DNA of 64,000 nucleotides, taken from Paracamarosporium sp. OC-R06-R3. Its lineage: Eukaryota > Ascomycota > Dothideomycetes > Pleosporales > Didymosphaeriaceae. The stretch lies in assembly GCA_019828545.1 (NCBI GenBank), contig JACVRA010000361.1:62001-126000 (forward strand), given 5' to 3'. The translations under genes were made by a program, and so were the position numbers. The notes under the pieces are model-generated. The model was given only the letters and a program-made list of their open reading frames with translations, made no database searches and was not told where the DNA came from. This document shows positions 45,062 to 58,274 of this stretch, piece by piece; position 1 is the first letter of the stretch, and each line of letters starts with the position of its first letter.

Positions 45062-46551
45062 CTTCGGCTCGTCCAGTCGCCATGGCGATTATCGACCCGT
45101 GTCTGAACGATCAGAGCAGCATGCTGGGTCTGAGCGAATTCTACGATCGCTGCGAAGGGCAGGATGCGGTGGGATCAGCCTTCGTATTGGCGCACGGAAT
45201 CAGGCTGGAGATTATGTAAAGGAGGCCCCCAACCCGGAAGGTACTACATTGGTATACCGTAACAGCAAACCATAAGATCAGCTTCAGTTGATTTGATCGA
45301 TTAGTATTCGTAACAACTCGTACAATGTCTCCATTGAGGACCATTACAATGTCGTAACAGCCAACAGTGTCAAAACTGAGTGTTGCTGAGAAACCGCAAC
45401 AGTGGATGCGAGGCAATAGAGATTTACTACCTGACGGTCCATCCTCACTAAGACTCACTTCTACGCACTTTCTGCCTCTCCGTAAACTCTCAGCCTCCCC
45501 CGTCATCCACCTTACGCAAAACTCTACAACACCGTACTGCAAGCGCCCTCAGAAATTCCACCCCTCGCCACCATTCAACCTAATCCGCACAAAAAAAAAA
45601 CAATCTCTAGAAATCACAAGTAGCCAGAAGAAGCGATTCATTAACAGCCCTCAGCATCCCCTTCCAAACCCCTCCAACAACACCACACCCTTCACACCAA
45701 CCAAGCACCCTCATAACTTCCGTCCCAACCCAACCCCCACAAAAGAACAATCCTCCAAAACCACAAGTAGCCAAGCTAGACAAATCAATCCAACGATACC
45801 CCTCCATATCTCCTAGCTAGTCAACCAGCTAGCTAGCTAGCCAGCCCAAGCAAACGCGTTTCGCAGCAAATCTGCATATAAGATACTTCGAACTCACCAA
45901 GGAAACGCCGTATCTCATTCCAGCACCATATAAACCCAGGTCATCCTCAGATAACACTACATTACCCCCCCTCCCATAGTAGTATTCGCAATTGACGAGC
46001 GAGAAAAGTGTGAAGTGTGCCTTGTCTATCCATCGTCCTGAGTGGACAATCCACCTTTACGCTCCTCGCTGTTGTGATTAGTGCTGGTTTACTTTGGGTA
46101 GGCTAGGCTTTAACTGGAGAATTGGAGGACTTTACGGGGTGAGAAAGGGGGCGATGAGCAAAGAGAAAGAGAGAAAGCCACCGAGACCATCAAACCAGAA
46201 CGTCGTGCAAACTCATAACTACGTATCCGGGGCATCTCATCTCGCAAGCTAGTAGCGACAGCAGCAAAGCCAGCCATGGGTGTGCCCAAACGCTAAGTCC
46301 TGACCAGTCATCTCCAACGCAACGCAATCCCTTTCCTTTCCCATCCTTACTCCCCGCCCAGCCCAGCCCAGCCCAGCCCAGCCCACGCACATTCCCATCT
46401 TGACGTCGTACACCCATCCATCCATCCATCCATGCCCACCGTGTCCCAGTAATAAAAGGCCGCAGAAGCGCCACCACGATATCCGTAAACACCATGCTAT
46501 AAGTCAAACCCAAGTCAAGAACGCACAACCACAACCCAACAGACAGCCAGC
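45062..46551. other. Intergenic region with CTAG and pentamer/tetramer repeats
   Basis: GCTAGCTAGCTAGC at about 45829-45842, GCCCA pentamers at about 46357-46384 and CCAT tetramers at about 46409-46431. No gene that I can support. Confidence 0.5.
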
Positions 46552-47547
46552 TCACCGCGAGACCGACCCACGCAGTCTCCTCTCGAGCTCATCTGCCACA
46601 CTCCGCTGCTGCACCTCCTCGTACCCCGGCGGCGGTTCCGACGGCGGCTGGAACGACTCCTGACGCGGGCTGGACAGCGGCGGGGTACTTCTATTCGCGG
46701 TGCTTGCTGTTTCCGCGGTGCCCACGCTGCCTCTGCCCAGCGGCGGAGTAGGCAGGTTATCGGGCAGCCTGACGTGCTGCCTTGTGTCCTCGTACGCGGG
46801 GAGATCCTCGAGATGGACAGAGCCGAGATTGACGCCCGAGAGGGCGCCGCCGCCGCGCCCGTCAGACTCGATGCCGTCGCCAGCAGACTGCGCGACGTCG
46901 ACGGCCTGGCGCAGGCGCTCGCGGAGGCGTTCGAACGTCTGCGCAAAGTCGAAGGCGCCGCCCTCCTTGAACTCCATGACGAGCTCGAGCTCCGCGTGGG
47001 ACGCGGGGATGCCGCCGCCGTAGACGGGCGTGATCATGGCTTCCCATTTGTTTGCACCGAACCAGGGGGCTGTGACGCGGGAGTCTGAGACGTTGAGGAT
47101 GGGCACGGCGAAGGACTGGAAGGCTGGCGTGGGCGACACGGGGAGATATATGATCTTTGGTGGCGGTTAGCATTGGCTGTGCGTAGAGAGCAAGACCCAA
47201 TAGGGACAACGTACCCGGCGGTTTGTGAGGTAGACGACGCCCGACTTGCACTGCTGCGAGTAGGCGTCGCTGGGGTGGTTCCGGTTTGGGGACTGCAGGG
47301 AGAGGGTGGTGCGCTGGGGGCTCTGGTACAGCGTTGTTTCTCCCGGCAGCGGCGTGTAGCCGCTGGCCTCTGCAAGCATGACCCAGCTGTTCTTCCGATT
47401 AGAGGGTTTCTTCTTATGCATGGTGATATTGGCCCTCTTCACGAGCCCGACAGCCATGGAAGCGGCGGCGATCGGCGGCCCCTGGTCGTCTTGTGCGGGC
47501 GAGGGGAGGGATGGGATAGGAACAACAACGACTCACTTTATGGACAT
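46552..47547 (-). CDS. WBP2/GRAM-like protein with a PPxY motif
   Basis: Exons 47537-47547, 47215-47386 and 46552-47154 give 261 residues. The N-terminal 150 residues fit the GRAM/WBP2 domain, with SINWVMLAEASGYTPLPGE, GVVYLTNRRIIYLP (a GRAM core strand pair), FQSFAVPILNVSDSRVTAPW and FGANKWEA. The C-terminal part is Pro/Ser-rich and contains PPPGYEE, a PPxY ligand for WW domains such as those of Rsp5-type ubiquitin ligases. In animals WBP2 is a WW-binding adaptor and coactivator. In fungi the role is unclear, and ubiquitin-ligase adaptor is an inference. The first coding exon is only 11 nt (MSI plus two bases), supported by the in-frame join to NWVML. Confidence 0.8.
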
Positions 47548-48132
47548 GGTTCCTTGGTGTCAGAGTTTAAAGGAGCCCGCACTCGGACGCCGCCTCAGCA
47601 CCTAGCCTGCAACGTCTGGGCGGATGCCCTCGAGCACGCTGGGCCGGCGGGAGTGTCTAGACTGCGGGCCGGCTCAGGCGCCGAATCACGGCGTGCGGTG
47701 CGGCTCAGGCGCTGCGCGTCACTCTGCGCAACTGAGGGCCGATTGCGGGGCAGCCGAGCAATTGGAGACGCCGCTGGGTGTTCGGTGGGTCGCCGGCGGG
47801 TTCGTCGCTAATCGCGGGTTGCGCGCCCAATATTCGCGGTGCGGGCGAGGACGTGTTGGATATATACGCGAGGTCGGGGTAGTGGGTAGTGTTGGGGTTC
47901 AGCATGCAGACTGAGGGAGCGTGGGGTGTCGCCGCCTATACATGTCCTGACGTGCCTGCGTCACCTACTTGTTCACAGTGGGGAGCCCTCCGCTGCTCCT
48001 CCACTGCCATCCGACTCATTACGCATCCCTCCAGAAGAATCCAAGAATGCAATGGAACGAACCGTCGGGGTATACTAATCTGACACGGCAAACATACAAA
48101 AATACAGCGAAGCCGAGCCTGCTGACAGACCA
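47548..48132. other. Spacer, no gene seen
   Basis: GC-rich upstream flank of the WBP2-like gene; several open frames without family features. Confidence 0.5.
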
Positions 48133-50852
48133 TCACTCCTCGCCAACCTTCCTCCAGATGCCAGAAACCCTCGCCAAGACATGCCCTTTGCCAAACGTGT
48201 CGATCCACGATCCCGCCAGTCCTACAAACTCCCACACCGTGCCATCGCCCCGGTTCGGCGGCTCGTTGACCACGTGAACCACGCCCTGCGGCTCCTTGCC
48301 CTCCCACTGCCTCCACCTCAGCCTCTCCGTCTGCTGCCCGTCAACCTGGTCGAAGAACGTCAACCCGGCAATGTATCCTGACCCCGGCACGTACGCCACC
48401 TCAATCTTCGTAATGTCGACTCCGCCGACGTCGAGCGTCTTGAAGTCGGAAGCATCGTCCGAGGAGTGGACGTGACCAAGATGGTGGTTGCACCCGTCAT
48501 GTTCCGCCTCGTTGGGGTTGTCGTGCACCCGAGCAAGGCCAATGGCTCCGATAGCATTTTCGGCTTGCTTGAGCGCCGTCGTCGAGATCCAGCTTTTGAG
48601 CGATGAGAGACTGTACCGGTGGAGCGCAATTCTCCGGAGCGGGTTCGCACCTTTTGACCCGCGCGGCTCCGTGAGCTCCAGGGTGCTGAAGTCCTCATAT
48701 CTCCCGCCCATGCCGTATTTCTGGGAAAAGTCATCTGCAGACGCCTTCGGATCGCCCACCATGTCAGGCTCGAACCAAATGTTGTCTTCGCGGACGTAGG
48801 CGGCTGTTTTGAGATACGCGCCGTCGGTTGACAGATCGGAGACGATGCTGTTGTGAATGGGGATGGGGAGACGCTCTTTAAGGACCTCGGGGTATGCGTA
48901 ATTGGGCCGCTTCATACGCGTTGATTTCGTCTTGGAATCGTACTGGGCATAAGCCAGGTGTGGGTGGTCCACCAGGCGAGACGCTTCCTCCGTGATCAGG
49001 GTCATGGCTTCGCGGCACAGCAGTCGAGCTTCGTTCAGTGCAAGAGGCTCTGGTGCGATCGGATCCTGGCGCGCATTGTTCTCCAAAAGATTCCAACCGA
49101 CGGCGCCTTCGTCGATGGCGAAGGTAAACGCACGCTCCATGCCCAGTGCATCCTGACTCTTGTTCTGACAGGGCGAATCATCTCCACCAACGGGGCTGAC
49201 GAGGAGGGTCTGTCTCGACGCGTCCCTCGTGAGCAGTGGCGAGAGATTCTTATTATTTGGTGTTTTGAGGCTAATTCAAGTTAGCTCAGACCGCAACTTT
49301 GCAGAACCGCTATGTTTCTAGGATCGCAAGATGAACACCTTATGTTACCTCGAGACAGGCGATACAGAGATGAATCCAAATACTCGCCATTCAACTGTCC
49401 CTGGAATCTGGGATGTACTTACTCTGCCCTAGACGCCACTCTCCTGAGGGTCTTCGGTACCTTTCTCATCTTATACTGCGACGGATTCTGCAGCATCTCT
49501 CCTATTCGCTTCCACAGCTTCTTATACATCATGAGCGCATCAAACAACTCAGCCGTATAAATCCCGCACGGCACATAGTTCAAGATTATGACCGGCTCCT
49601 CGTACATCTCTTTCCCGCTCTTGTTGTTTTCGCCACCCTTCTGGTTTCTTGGATCACTATCCCAAATCCTTCTCTCCTCCAGCAATCTGCTCCATTTCCA
49701 AGACTGGAAGGATCGTAGGGAAGTGTAGCGTGTAAGGATTGCTTGGGTGCGAGCACTCGAGCGCGCAACCATGGAGGGGAAAGCGTTTGCGACTGCGACG
49801 ACGCTCTGGATCGTCCAGGGTACGGTGGGCTTCTTGATTTCGCCGCCACCGACCCAGTTCACGGATATAGATATCTCGGTGTTCTTCAGAGCCTCGCTGT
49901 GTTCCTTTGCGATGGCTTCGCTGGCGCCAATCTCGAGCGTGGGGGGTCCGACGGCGAGCTCTACCCAGCGTTAGTATACAATACTAGTTCTTGAATAATA
50001 GTCATTTCGTGGTCCAGATCAACCAAGATAGCCCACTAGACGAAAACAAGAAAAAGGTATGATGCCTAAAAATTGGGTGTACTTACGCACGTCAACAGCC
50101 TGCTTGACAGAGCGAAACTTGCTCTTATCATTCAACTTAATCGAGATAACAGCGTTGAACTCGCCCCCCTCAGTAAACCCCGAGATAAAACTATCGCCAT
50201 ACACCTCAGTAAAGCGATCCAGCGGCAACCCAGGAATATCCTGGAACTCCATCTCTTCAACCGGCGATTGCGCATCGTTGTTGACAATAACACTGACAAC
50301 GTAGTTGAGCTCACTGTCAAGGACTTTGTTCTCGTTGACGAAGGATGCGTTGCCGTTGCCGTGGATGGTGCCGTATTTGATGCTCATCGAGGTAGAGATG
50401 TTTAGTGCGTCCATGATATCGCTGACGTTCTCGATAGCACGGGTAGAATACGTGACGCTTTGGCTTGTCGTTGGCGTTGGTCCGGCGGGCAGCTCGAATG
50501 GAAGCTCTCCCGTGGGGGCCGTGACGACGTCCAATGCACTGCCTAAGCTCGGCGTAGGTGGTGGAGACGGCGTTGCTGCCCTTGATATCTCGCGTGAATC
50601 TGCTTGCTGGACTCCGTTGATCGCGACGGCAGGAACCTCACTGAGGGGCGGTATGGTGACGGATGCGTCTGGCGTTACAGGTGGTGATAAAGGCGCAATC
50701 ACATTTGAAGGCGGAACGAGGTCGCTGCTCGCTTTCTTTTTGGGCTTTTGCGTTCCGATGTTGACTGCGCTCTCGAGGCGGATTTCTTGAGTGTACGTAT
50801 TGAAGCCCTGGCCAACGCGCATGGCGTTGGTGTAGGGCGCTGTGAGCGACAT
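48133..50852 (-). CDS. Large uncharacterised protein, 813 residues
   Basis: Exons 50087-50852, 49423-49960 and 48133-49270 join in frame; all three splice sites keep phase and the last intron has CTAAC before its acceptor. The N-terminus (MSLTAPYTNAMRVGQGFNTY) leads into a Pro/Ser-rich stretch. A structured region follows, with SVTYSTRAIENVSDIMDAL, SMSIKYGT, ELNYVVSVIVNND, YGDSFISGFTEGGEFNAVIS and, after the intron, SISVNWVGGGEIK and ILTRYTSLRSFQSW. I recall this combination from uncharacterised fungal proteins. The last 120 residues alternate short strands (VGGVDITKIEVAYVPGSGYI, AGLTFFDQ) in a way that recalls beta-prism lectins. There is no signal peptide. The function is unknown, and pore-forming or lectin-like roles are guesses. 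Confidence 0.75.
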
Positions 50853-51861
50853 GATTGAGAAAAGGAAAGAGCGACTGCGATAGAGAAGGTGCGACGATGG
50901 ATCAGGTGCTGTGTTGTCCCAGAATGTAAGATACAATTGATGGTGGACTCGTATCTTTTAGTAGGTATGGTTGTCAGTCAGGTGTATCACAATTCGAAAC
51001 AGGGGCCCTGAATGCCGGTCTTCAGTTGTTGTCCAAACCCAAGGTTAAAGAGCGATGTAAAACGGCAAGTAGCGACACTAGGACAGCGTTTTATTATACT
51101 GGACATACTCGATAACCACGCCGCAGATAGCCGCCAGGTACATGAGAAAGGCAGCTCAGCACCCTTGCTACGCCTTGTGCTGATGGTAGCTTGTACCTTG
51201 CAGCTATTCATCGCAACTCCGTCCAGTTAGGGCCACCGACCGTACGTAGTATGACAGGGCACTGAAGCGCATAGCTCAGCTGCGCCGTCGCAAGCGCCCC
51301 ATTGTGCCCTGCTACATGAATAGATACTGCGAACATCAGTTGTTGCCTGTAACAGGCATGGGACACTGCCAATGCTTACGGCTGGGGCTTGGAACAGGCA
51401 AGCTGATGCTAGTGTGGGTCACCTAGGAAGCCCACGCCTCAGATTAGTATATGCTCGCAACTCTACTTTACCACTTCGGTGCCTGGCTTATTGCGGCCTC
51501 CGGGCACGAGGACAGAAGACGGGTAGATCAGCTCAGCTACTGAAAAGGCTGAATCTTTAGGGAGGCTCTTTCATGATGCGACCGGGCCGGGAAATGAGCC
51601 AAAGATGGTTTGTAGATCAGCACGTGGAAAGATGACAAGTGGAATAGGTGAAGGGTGGGGGCCAAACCGGTGAGCCTAACCTATCAGGTCGCAAGCTAAA
51701 CTGTCTTTGGGCATTGCACATACATGTTGCTCCAGTCGGTGATTGTCAGCAATATGGCAGTGCAAACAACAGAAACCAAGACGGAAACTAGAAGTAATAC
51801 TCATAATTCGTGCCATTCGTAATGATGCCCTAACATATACAAGGAAATACAAAAGCAGTCG
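50853..51861. other. Spacer, no gene seen
   Basis: About 1 kb upstream of the 813-residue protein gene, with no supportable feature. Confidence 0.5.
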
Positions 51862-52128
51862 TTATTCCCAACTGCCCGGTACTGAATAATCATGCTTCTC
51901 TGGCAAACGCTCATGCTCATGTCCATGCTTGTGAAAGAAGCCCTTGGCCCACTCCATCTTCTTCTCCAAATCCCCTATTCCCGGGTAGCTGTCCTTCTGG
52001 AAAACCTCCAGCTTCTGCGCCTGATGGATGCCGTTGTGTAATCCGTTCTCTGCCTTCTCTCTGCTCCATCTGCCTGCCTCTCCTCTGTCTTCTGGCCTTG
52101 TCTGCCAGATCTGTGCTGCTGTTCTCAT
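51862..52128 (-). CDS. Small hypothetical protein (88 residues)
   Basis: A single short frame, MRTAAQIWQTRPED to YSVPGSWE. It is charged and hydrophilic, with a His-rich FFHKHGHEHERLPEKHD segment and an aromatic start. Composition looks coding, and AT-rich leader sequence precedes the ATG. No family recognised. A second open frame just upstream (52169-52432) has a mitochondrial-presequence-like start (MLSPVARLRQ) and might be part of the same locus, but I see no splice join. Confidence 0.4.
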   Translation of the reverse strand: MRTAAQIWQTRPEDRGEAGRWSREKAENGLHNGIHQAQKLEVFQKDSYPGIGDLEKKMEWAKGFFHKHGHEHERLPEKHDYSVPGSWE

Positions 52129-52935
52129 TGTTGATTGTGTTGATATATTTGGAAAAGTGGAAGTGCGTTTAGTGCGCTACGGCGGCTTGACGAGGTAAGT
52201 CCGCAGTGAGCGGGAGGGGTGCAATCAATGGAGTGCGGAGAGGTGTGTTCGAGACAGGAGATGTGCCGCCGAGGAAATACTTTCGTGTTTCGTTGGATGC
52301 TGATGCGGTGGTGGAGACGAAGCGTTCTTCTTGTCGGAGGCGTGCGACGGGAGAGAGCATTTTAATTGCTGCGCCGAAATATCTCGTCGGCGCTTCGAGA
52401 AGATTGCTTTTAAAACTTGACTTAGGAGTCAATGAGTAGAAGTTCTAGAAGCGTGTCGCTTGTACTGATGGGTTGGTCGATATTGAGAGGTAGAAACGTG
52501 CTATTTGCAGGTGATTTGGTTGTGATGACTGTTTAATGATGTTTGTGTGTAACACTTCATTAAGCAAGAGGCATTCCAATTTATAGACAAATCGTTTATG
52601 ACTCTAATCCTAAAGCCGAGTCACTGGCGATGTCGTCCGAGGCGCACCTCGCACTGGGTGAGCGCCGTCCATCCGGTAACTCCGTGCTTACCAGCACAGC
52701 GACGAAATGGACCCTACATACGTCACTTCTAGAAGGCGCCAAAACGAGTAATCGAAGGACAAGATTAGAGAACGCTATTCATCAATTGTTGCAAATCAAG
52801 ATGACCTTACATGATGCGTCGTGTGTGAGACCTACTTGTCCGGTTGGTACGCCGCCAACAATCAGCAATAAGACCTCAACACCTACGCTAAAATCCATCC
52901 TATCCAAACGCCGTCCGATTCATTATTTCATGATG
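52129..52935. other. Spacer between small ORF and carbonic anhydrase
   Basis: Apart from the open frame at 52169-52432 mentioned for its neighbour, nothing supportable. Confidence 0.4.
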
Positions 52936-53885
52936 CTACTTTGGGCTCCATAGGCCATTTCCTTTCTTTCCGATTGCCTCTTCCAGCACACGAAGCTGCC
53001 CTTTTCCAAGGTCGTAGATCATGCCGTGCAGCGTGAGGCCGCGCTCTTTGGCCGCCTTCCTCACAGCGGGATGCTGCTTGAGCACGTCGATGGACTGGTG
53101 AACATTGAGTTCTGCGATGCGAATAGCTTGGGCGTCGCTATCGGCCAGCTTCTCCAGCTCGGACTTGTTCTTACGCCGGAGCCTGGCGGACTGTTAGCTT
53201 CGCCCTCATGGACAAGTGCGGCTGCGACAGGTGCTCGTGCGAACTACAACGTCAAGATCTACGTACTCTCGCACGGGGTGCAGCCATGTGTTTAGCGTCG
53301 TGCCTAGATCGGCATCACTCAGCGACGCGATGGCGCCTCCGCACTTGGTATGCCCACACACGACAACCTTCTTGACTTGAAGATGCGTGACGGCATACTC
53401 GACGACCGAGGCGGCGCTGACGTCGTCCGGGTGCACGCAGTTTGCAATATTGCGATGGACAAAGATGTCTCCAGGCGCGCAATCACAGACGGTCGTCTCG
53501 GGGATGCGGCTGTCCGCGCAGCCTATCCACAGGATCTCGGGCCATTGGCCCTTCGTGAGCTCGAGGAAGGCATTCGGATTTGCCTCGGCGGTCTTTTGGG
53601 CGAACAGTCGATTACCGGCGACGATGCGGTCAATAGGGTCTAAAATCAGGTGAGGTTTGCAGTTAGCCGGGGTCTTATCCCTACACGCTCGGCTTGGCCT
53701 GGGGATTTACGGTGGAGATTCGGTGGAGCAACGGCTGCGGACCGTGTGCACGTATAAGAAGGGCGTGACGACCGCCTAGGTGTTGTATTTCCTTCGACGG
53801 ACGCCGTGAACCCAACGCGCCACGCCCGGGCTTATCTTGAGGAGGAGAACCGTGGGAGAGATTGCTTACCTGCCAGGGCCGTCAT
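52936..53885 (-). CDS. Beta-class carbonic anhydrase
   Basis: Exons 53870-53885, 53263-53639 and 52936-53190 give 215 residues. The enzyme hydrates CO2 to bicarbonate using Zn2+, supplying carboxylation reactions and CO2 sensing. Zinc and active-site residues are all visible: C46, D48 and R50 in GCADSR, and H102 and C105 in CGHTKCGG. Other family parts are DPIDRIVAGNRLFAQKT, PGDIFVHRNIANCVHPDD and the closing HGMIYDLGKGQLRVL. No targeting presequence is seen, so it is probably cytosolic, as for yeast Nce103-type enzymes. The first exon is 16 nt (MTALA plus one base) and the join to DPIDRI is supported by a TTTTAG acceptor with an upstream CTAAC. Confidence 0.92.
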
Positions 53886-56162
53886 TTTGAGGATAGCGCG
53901 TGGGCCTATGCTTTTGTCCCGCCTACGTCTCCTGTGCAAGTCTCGTCGTTTTGTGCAAATCTGGAAAGACGTCTTCAACGATATCCAGTGTCTAAGAGGA
54001 GGGAAAAGAGGAGGAAGGCCAGATATCACCATAGGTGGTGCAGCGCCATGGTGCCACTCGGCTTACGGCGGGGAACTGCAAGCCGCCCGGGTGCATTATC
54101 ACAATCCATGGATGCTAAACTCGGACCGTTGCGTCCCAGCGAACCAAGACATTCATCTGAAGCACGCAAAGACCGGTACTGATCCCAGATGATCCTCTGG
54201 TCGGTGCTTCATCAGATCTGCAAGTTCCGATCCTGACGGAGAGGCTGGGGAAGATTGCAGCACTGGAATGTTGCCTTCACGTAAGGAAAGTACATCCACA
54301 CTCACCATGTTATGGCAGGGGCGCTCAATATCTGGTTTCGTAAGACGCGTGGGCGAAGATGGACATGAAAGTTGCGGTCCGCTCTGACATCTGCCGCGTC
54401 GCCTTAAGAGTTTCACTGCTTCAGTGCCGTCTTGCGTTCCGCATCGGGCCTCTCCGAATCTATCACGCTCTAATATCAGAACAGAGCGAGTATGGCGTTT
54501 GCGGCGTTCAATTACAGTCCCGCGGCCTTGATGTTGAAAGGATGCCGCGGGATCCATTGGGTGAAAGTCCGTAGCGACAGGGGCCTGAAGCGAGTAGCCT
54601 TAGTGGCGGTCTGACACCAGATACTGGAGCCAAGTGTGTAATAACAGGAGGATGTAAAATGCCCCGACGCCCAGTTATAATACACCGGTCACTGCTGCTT
54701 TCAAAAGATTGGTTCAATTAAACACTTTCTAATCGAGCATGTACGGATGAACGGGAACATCAAGTGGACGTGTGTTGCAAACGAGGGCGAGACTTGGCAA
54801 AGCATCGTACCATCGTGCCATTGCACGAGTACCCCGCTCTAAAAAGAAAAAACATATGGCCGGACCCCGCCGTATATCTGCCTTCTTCTTTTTCTTTTTC
54901 TCAGCAGACCCATTCTATCGCTTTCCATCACCCTTATTACTAACTTTAGATCTACGCGCTATCCTGTAGCTATCAAAGTGCGGACCGTAGTTTGTCAGCT
55001 TTCGAATATGCCGCTACAATGCTGCTCACCACACCCAACCGCCCTCAGCTGAAAAAGAGCAAAGAGGAAGGAACGTAGCACATAATTTCGAAGGCTCAGC
55101 ATACTTAACCCTGCATAACTCTAGCGGCAACTACCGTCCGCCCTTAGCGCAAGATTTCCAAGCATTCTTTACCCAAAGACCACTAGCAGATATGCATTTA
55201 GGTTTTCTTGGACAATACTTCCTGTGTTTTGACAGGTACTACGTTGATGGCCCCTCAGGACTTGTCCAGCCAACTAGAAACCGTTAAGCAACGGAGCGTC
55301 AAACGATCGACAGCGAATACCTCGGTAACACTCAAGAAAACTTCCAACAACCCAAACTCGTCCTCTTCTTAAAGTCCTTCGCCAAAACAACAATTTCCAA
55401 ACGAAACCGCGGGGTCATGAGTGGCTCGGAAACCTTGCAGTGCCATCCCAACTTGATTAGATTGGGATGATGTAAAGAGCAAGTTCTTAATTCGTACAGA
55501 TCACCAACTTCACGAAACACATGCTTCTGAAGAAGCGGGACCATGAACTTCTGCCGACAAAGTTCACTAGGATGTAACTGCACATTTTGAAGGGGTAATA
55601 TGGGCTAAACGACGAGCCTAGCTGCCAAGTGAGACATCACTTGTGGAGGTTGATCAAAGGCTTCTGGTTGGGTAGCACCGCTTGGCAATCTGGGGTTGCT
55701 TGCCAAACTGTATCTTTGAAGGTATCGAGAGCATTTTGGCAACAATCTTCAAAACAGAGGTTGTCCTTGGCAATAAACTGGTTCCAGCGCGGCTTCCTTG
55801 GTGCTGACGTAGATGTTACAATTGCATGCGCATCTCGAACTTGACCACACATCACCGGAACAACAGTATCAAGTCGCAATTTCGGGCATCGCATTGCCTA
55901 TCCTGCCTAGAACCACACAATTTATTGAGACGCCCGTGACATCGTAACGAAATTTCACCTCTCATTGCGCATTACGCGCACGCCACGGCGCTACCGCGCG
56001 CTACTTCGCCGCCAGCACTCGTCACCACACCCAGCAAGCGACGGACCACAGTCCGGCCTGCCCTAACCCAAGCACTATCCCGACCTCCGCGCAAGCAAGC
56101 ATGCCCATCACCCCCACCTCCGCTCATATTACCACATCCCATGCCTGTCGCTCCCCGACACC
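53886..56162. other. Gene-poor region; possible small minus-strand gene at 55332-55894
   Basis: No firm gene. Two minus-strand frames (55637-55894 and 55332-55583) are Cys-rich and protein-like (FEDCCQNALDTFKDTV; ELRTCSLHHPNLIKLGWHC) and could be exons of one small gene or its remains. I cannot show a splice join. A CTTTTT-rich run lies at about 54880-54902. Confidence 0.3.
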
Positions 56163-57747
56163 ATGGCGCCCCTTCTCAGGCGTCAGCTTATTATTATCCC
56201 GGCCTCCGTGCTGCTGGGGTTCTTCGTTGCTTATGTGGGGTTTGCCAATGGGCTGCATCGGACCGTGTTTGGGAGCCCGTATGATGTGGGTGGCGGGTAC
56301 AATGCGCTGGGGAGGATAAGGCCCTTGAGTAAGTTGTGACGCAGCGCAAAATAGAATTTTGCTTCCGTTTTGAGTTTGTTGGGGTCGTTTGGGGATTTGG
56401 AGCTGGCTACGAGAAAGAAAAACATATTCATTCAAGGGTTGTACTGACTTTGAGGTTTAATATAGATGCCACTGTGCGACCGAAAGATTATGATGAAACT
56501 ACTAGAGTCAAAGAGGAGGTTGTGCCAGATGGATTGAAGGTCAAGGACCTTGCTGTTGCTGTTGAAAATAGGACGCTTGGAGTAAGTCAGAGCTAGCAGT
56601 ACTATTGATGAGCTCAGTGCTTCTGGCCATAAACAAGATGTACAGTTACTAACCGTTCAAGTTCGGAAAATTATTCGTTGTCAACTTGCCGCATCATATG
56701 GATCGTAAAGACAGTACGGTCCTTGCTTGTTCATTTGGCGGACTGAGCGCTGAGTGGATTGATGGCTTATCAAGCAACGAGGTATTTCGAAACAAACAAA
56801 AGGTTTCACATGCTAGGGTGTGCTTACATGAGGGTAGGCCGATAGTATTACTCTTTCCCCCAGTTACGACCAGGAGGAATTGGACCGGCAATCCAAAGGT
56901 AGCTGGAGAGCACACATAAACGCCATTCGTACTACGGTAGAGCGAGGTCTCTCCTCTGCAATCATCCTAGAAGATGACCTCGATTGGGACATCCGATTAA
57001 AAGAGCAAATGAATACCGTCGCCCTCTCAACACGAACGCTCACACAGCCACTTGCCGTGAAAGACTCAACAAAGTAAATTTCCCCTACTCATCACACATC
57101 TAATCACTAATTGCTCCCTTAGGACTGCATATGTCGATCCTTCCTTCCCAGATCCATCATCCAGCAACAAGGTAACTGAATTACTGTACAGAGATCGTCC
57201 TACTACGATTCAACCTTCTGACTCCGCGTACGGCGACGATTGGGATGTCCTCTGGCTCGGACACTGTGGAATGCAACTACCGACCCAGAGAACACCAAAC
57301 CTTTCGAAAGGTCGGGTCATACTTACACCAGATTCAACTGTTGCCGTCCATGATAAGATCAGTATCGACAGCAACCGCAGCGACAATTACACGGAGCAGA
57401 CACGCTTGTTTCATCATACATACGCGCCCGAATGTAGCCTCGCATATGCTATTTCTCAGCGTGGCGCTCGCCGCATTCTGTACGAGGTCTCTCAGAGAAA
57501 CGCTACAGATGGGTTTGATAGCATGCTGGGGGAGCTGTGTGGTAAGGAGTCAGGAAGCGAGACGAGCTTGGTTTGTATCACTACACAACCTAGCCTGTTC
57601 TCGCGGTGGCGACAGGGCGGTGAAGGGAGCAGTGAGCATATACGGTGGAGTGTGAGGATGAATATGGGAAGGTATGTTAGAGGGGACGAGAGGGAGTGGA
57701 TTGACCAGTATCCCCCCAATCAAGTGGGTGATGAGCCTGCAGAGTAA
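56163..57747 (+). CDS. Glycosyltransferase family 25-like, type II membrane protein
   Basis: Exons 56163-56328, 56466-56581, 56662-56781, 56874-57073 and 57123-57747 give 408 residues. An N-terminal anchor (LIIIPASVLLGFFVAYVGFA) precedes a lumenal domain, as for Golgi glycosyltransferases. GT25 landmarks are FGKLFVVNLPHHMDRKD at the domain start, WIDGL, GSWRAHINAIRTTVERG, AIILEDDLDWD (the acidic metal-binding EDD) and DDWDVLWLGHCG. Fungal GT25 proteins are assumed to move a hexose to a glycan or protein, but the acceptor is unknown. The third intron is uncertain: a donor at 56803 would add seven residues (VFRNKQK). The acceptor chosen, GACCAG before GAGGAATTG, restores the frame into GSWRAH. 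Confidence 0.85.
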
Positions 57748-58274
57748 TGGAGCATATATATACACGTAATCTTCTAATCAGTTATATAGCCAGTTTCTAG
57801 ACACGAACTTAGATACGTCGAACGAGCAACAAATTCCGGTTTTAAAAATCAGAGGTTAGCCTCACCAGGAGAGCAGTTGCATCCAAGCTTTGCCAATGCA
57901 GATCCAACGCACGTGATAGTACAAGAATGTAGTGAACCCAGCTTAGGGATAGAGTTTGATAAGAAAGGCCGATGCTCACGTTGTTTTCTAACCGGAAGCT
58001 ACCATAGATATAGTCGTCATCATACGGTCCGTAGCTTGAAGCCTATAACACACGTATTGGAAGGGTTTGTTCCGTACTACCACAACAGGAAGGAGCAATC
58101 CTTGGCGGTGCCCACAATGTAAGCCATATTCAGGTTAGGTCTACTCTGACTCGTATAGATTACTAATGGTATCCGGATACACTCTGAGAGCGAAATCTTG
58201 ACCGGCAGCGTTCCAGTCATGTCAACAATTGCCCAAATTCGCATCTTGCACTCTTGATACACTTATATAGCAGA
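57748..58274. other. Spacer, no gene seen
   Basis: Short AT-richer region between two plus-strand genes. Confidence 0.5.
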
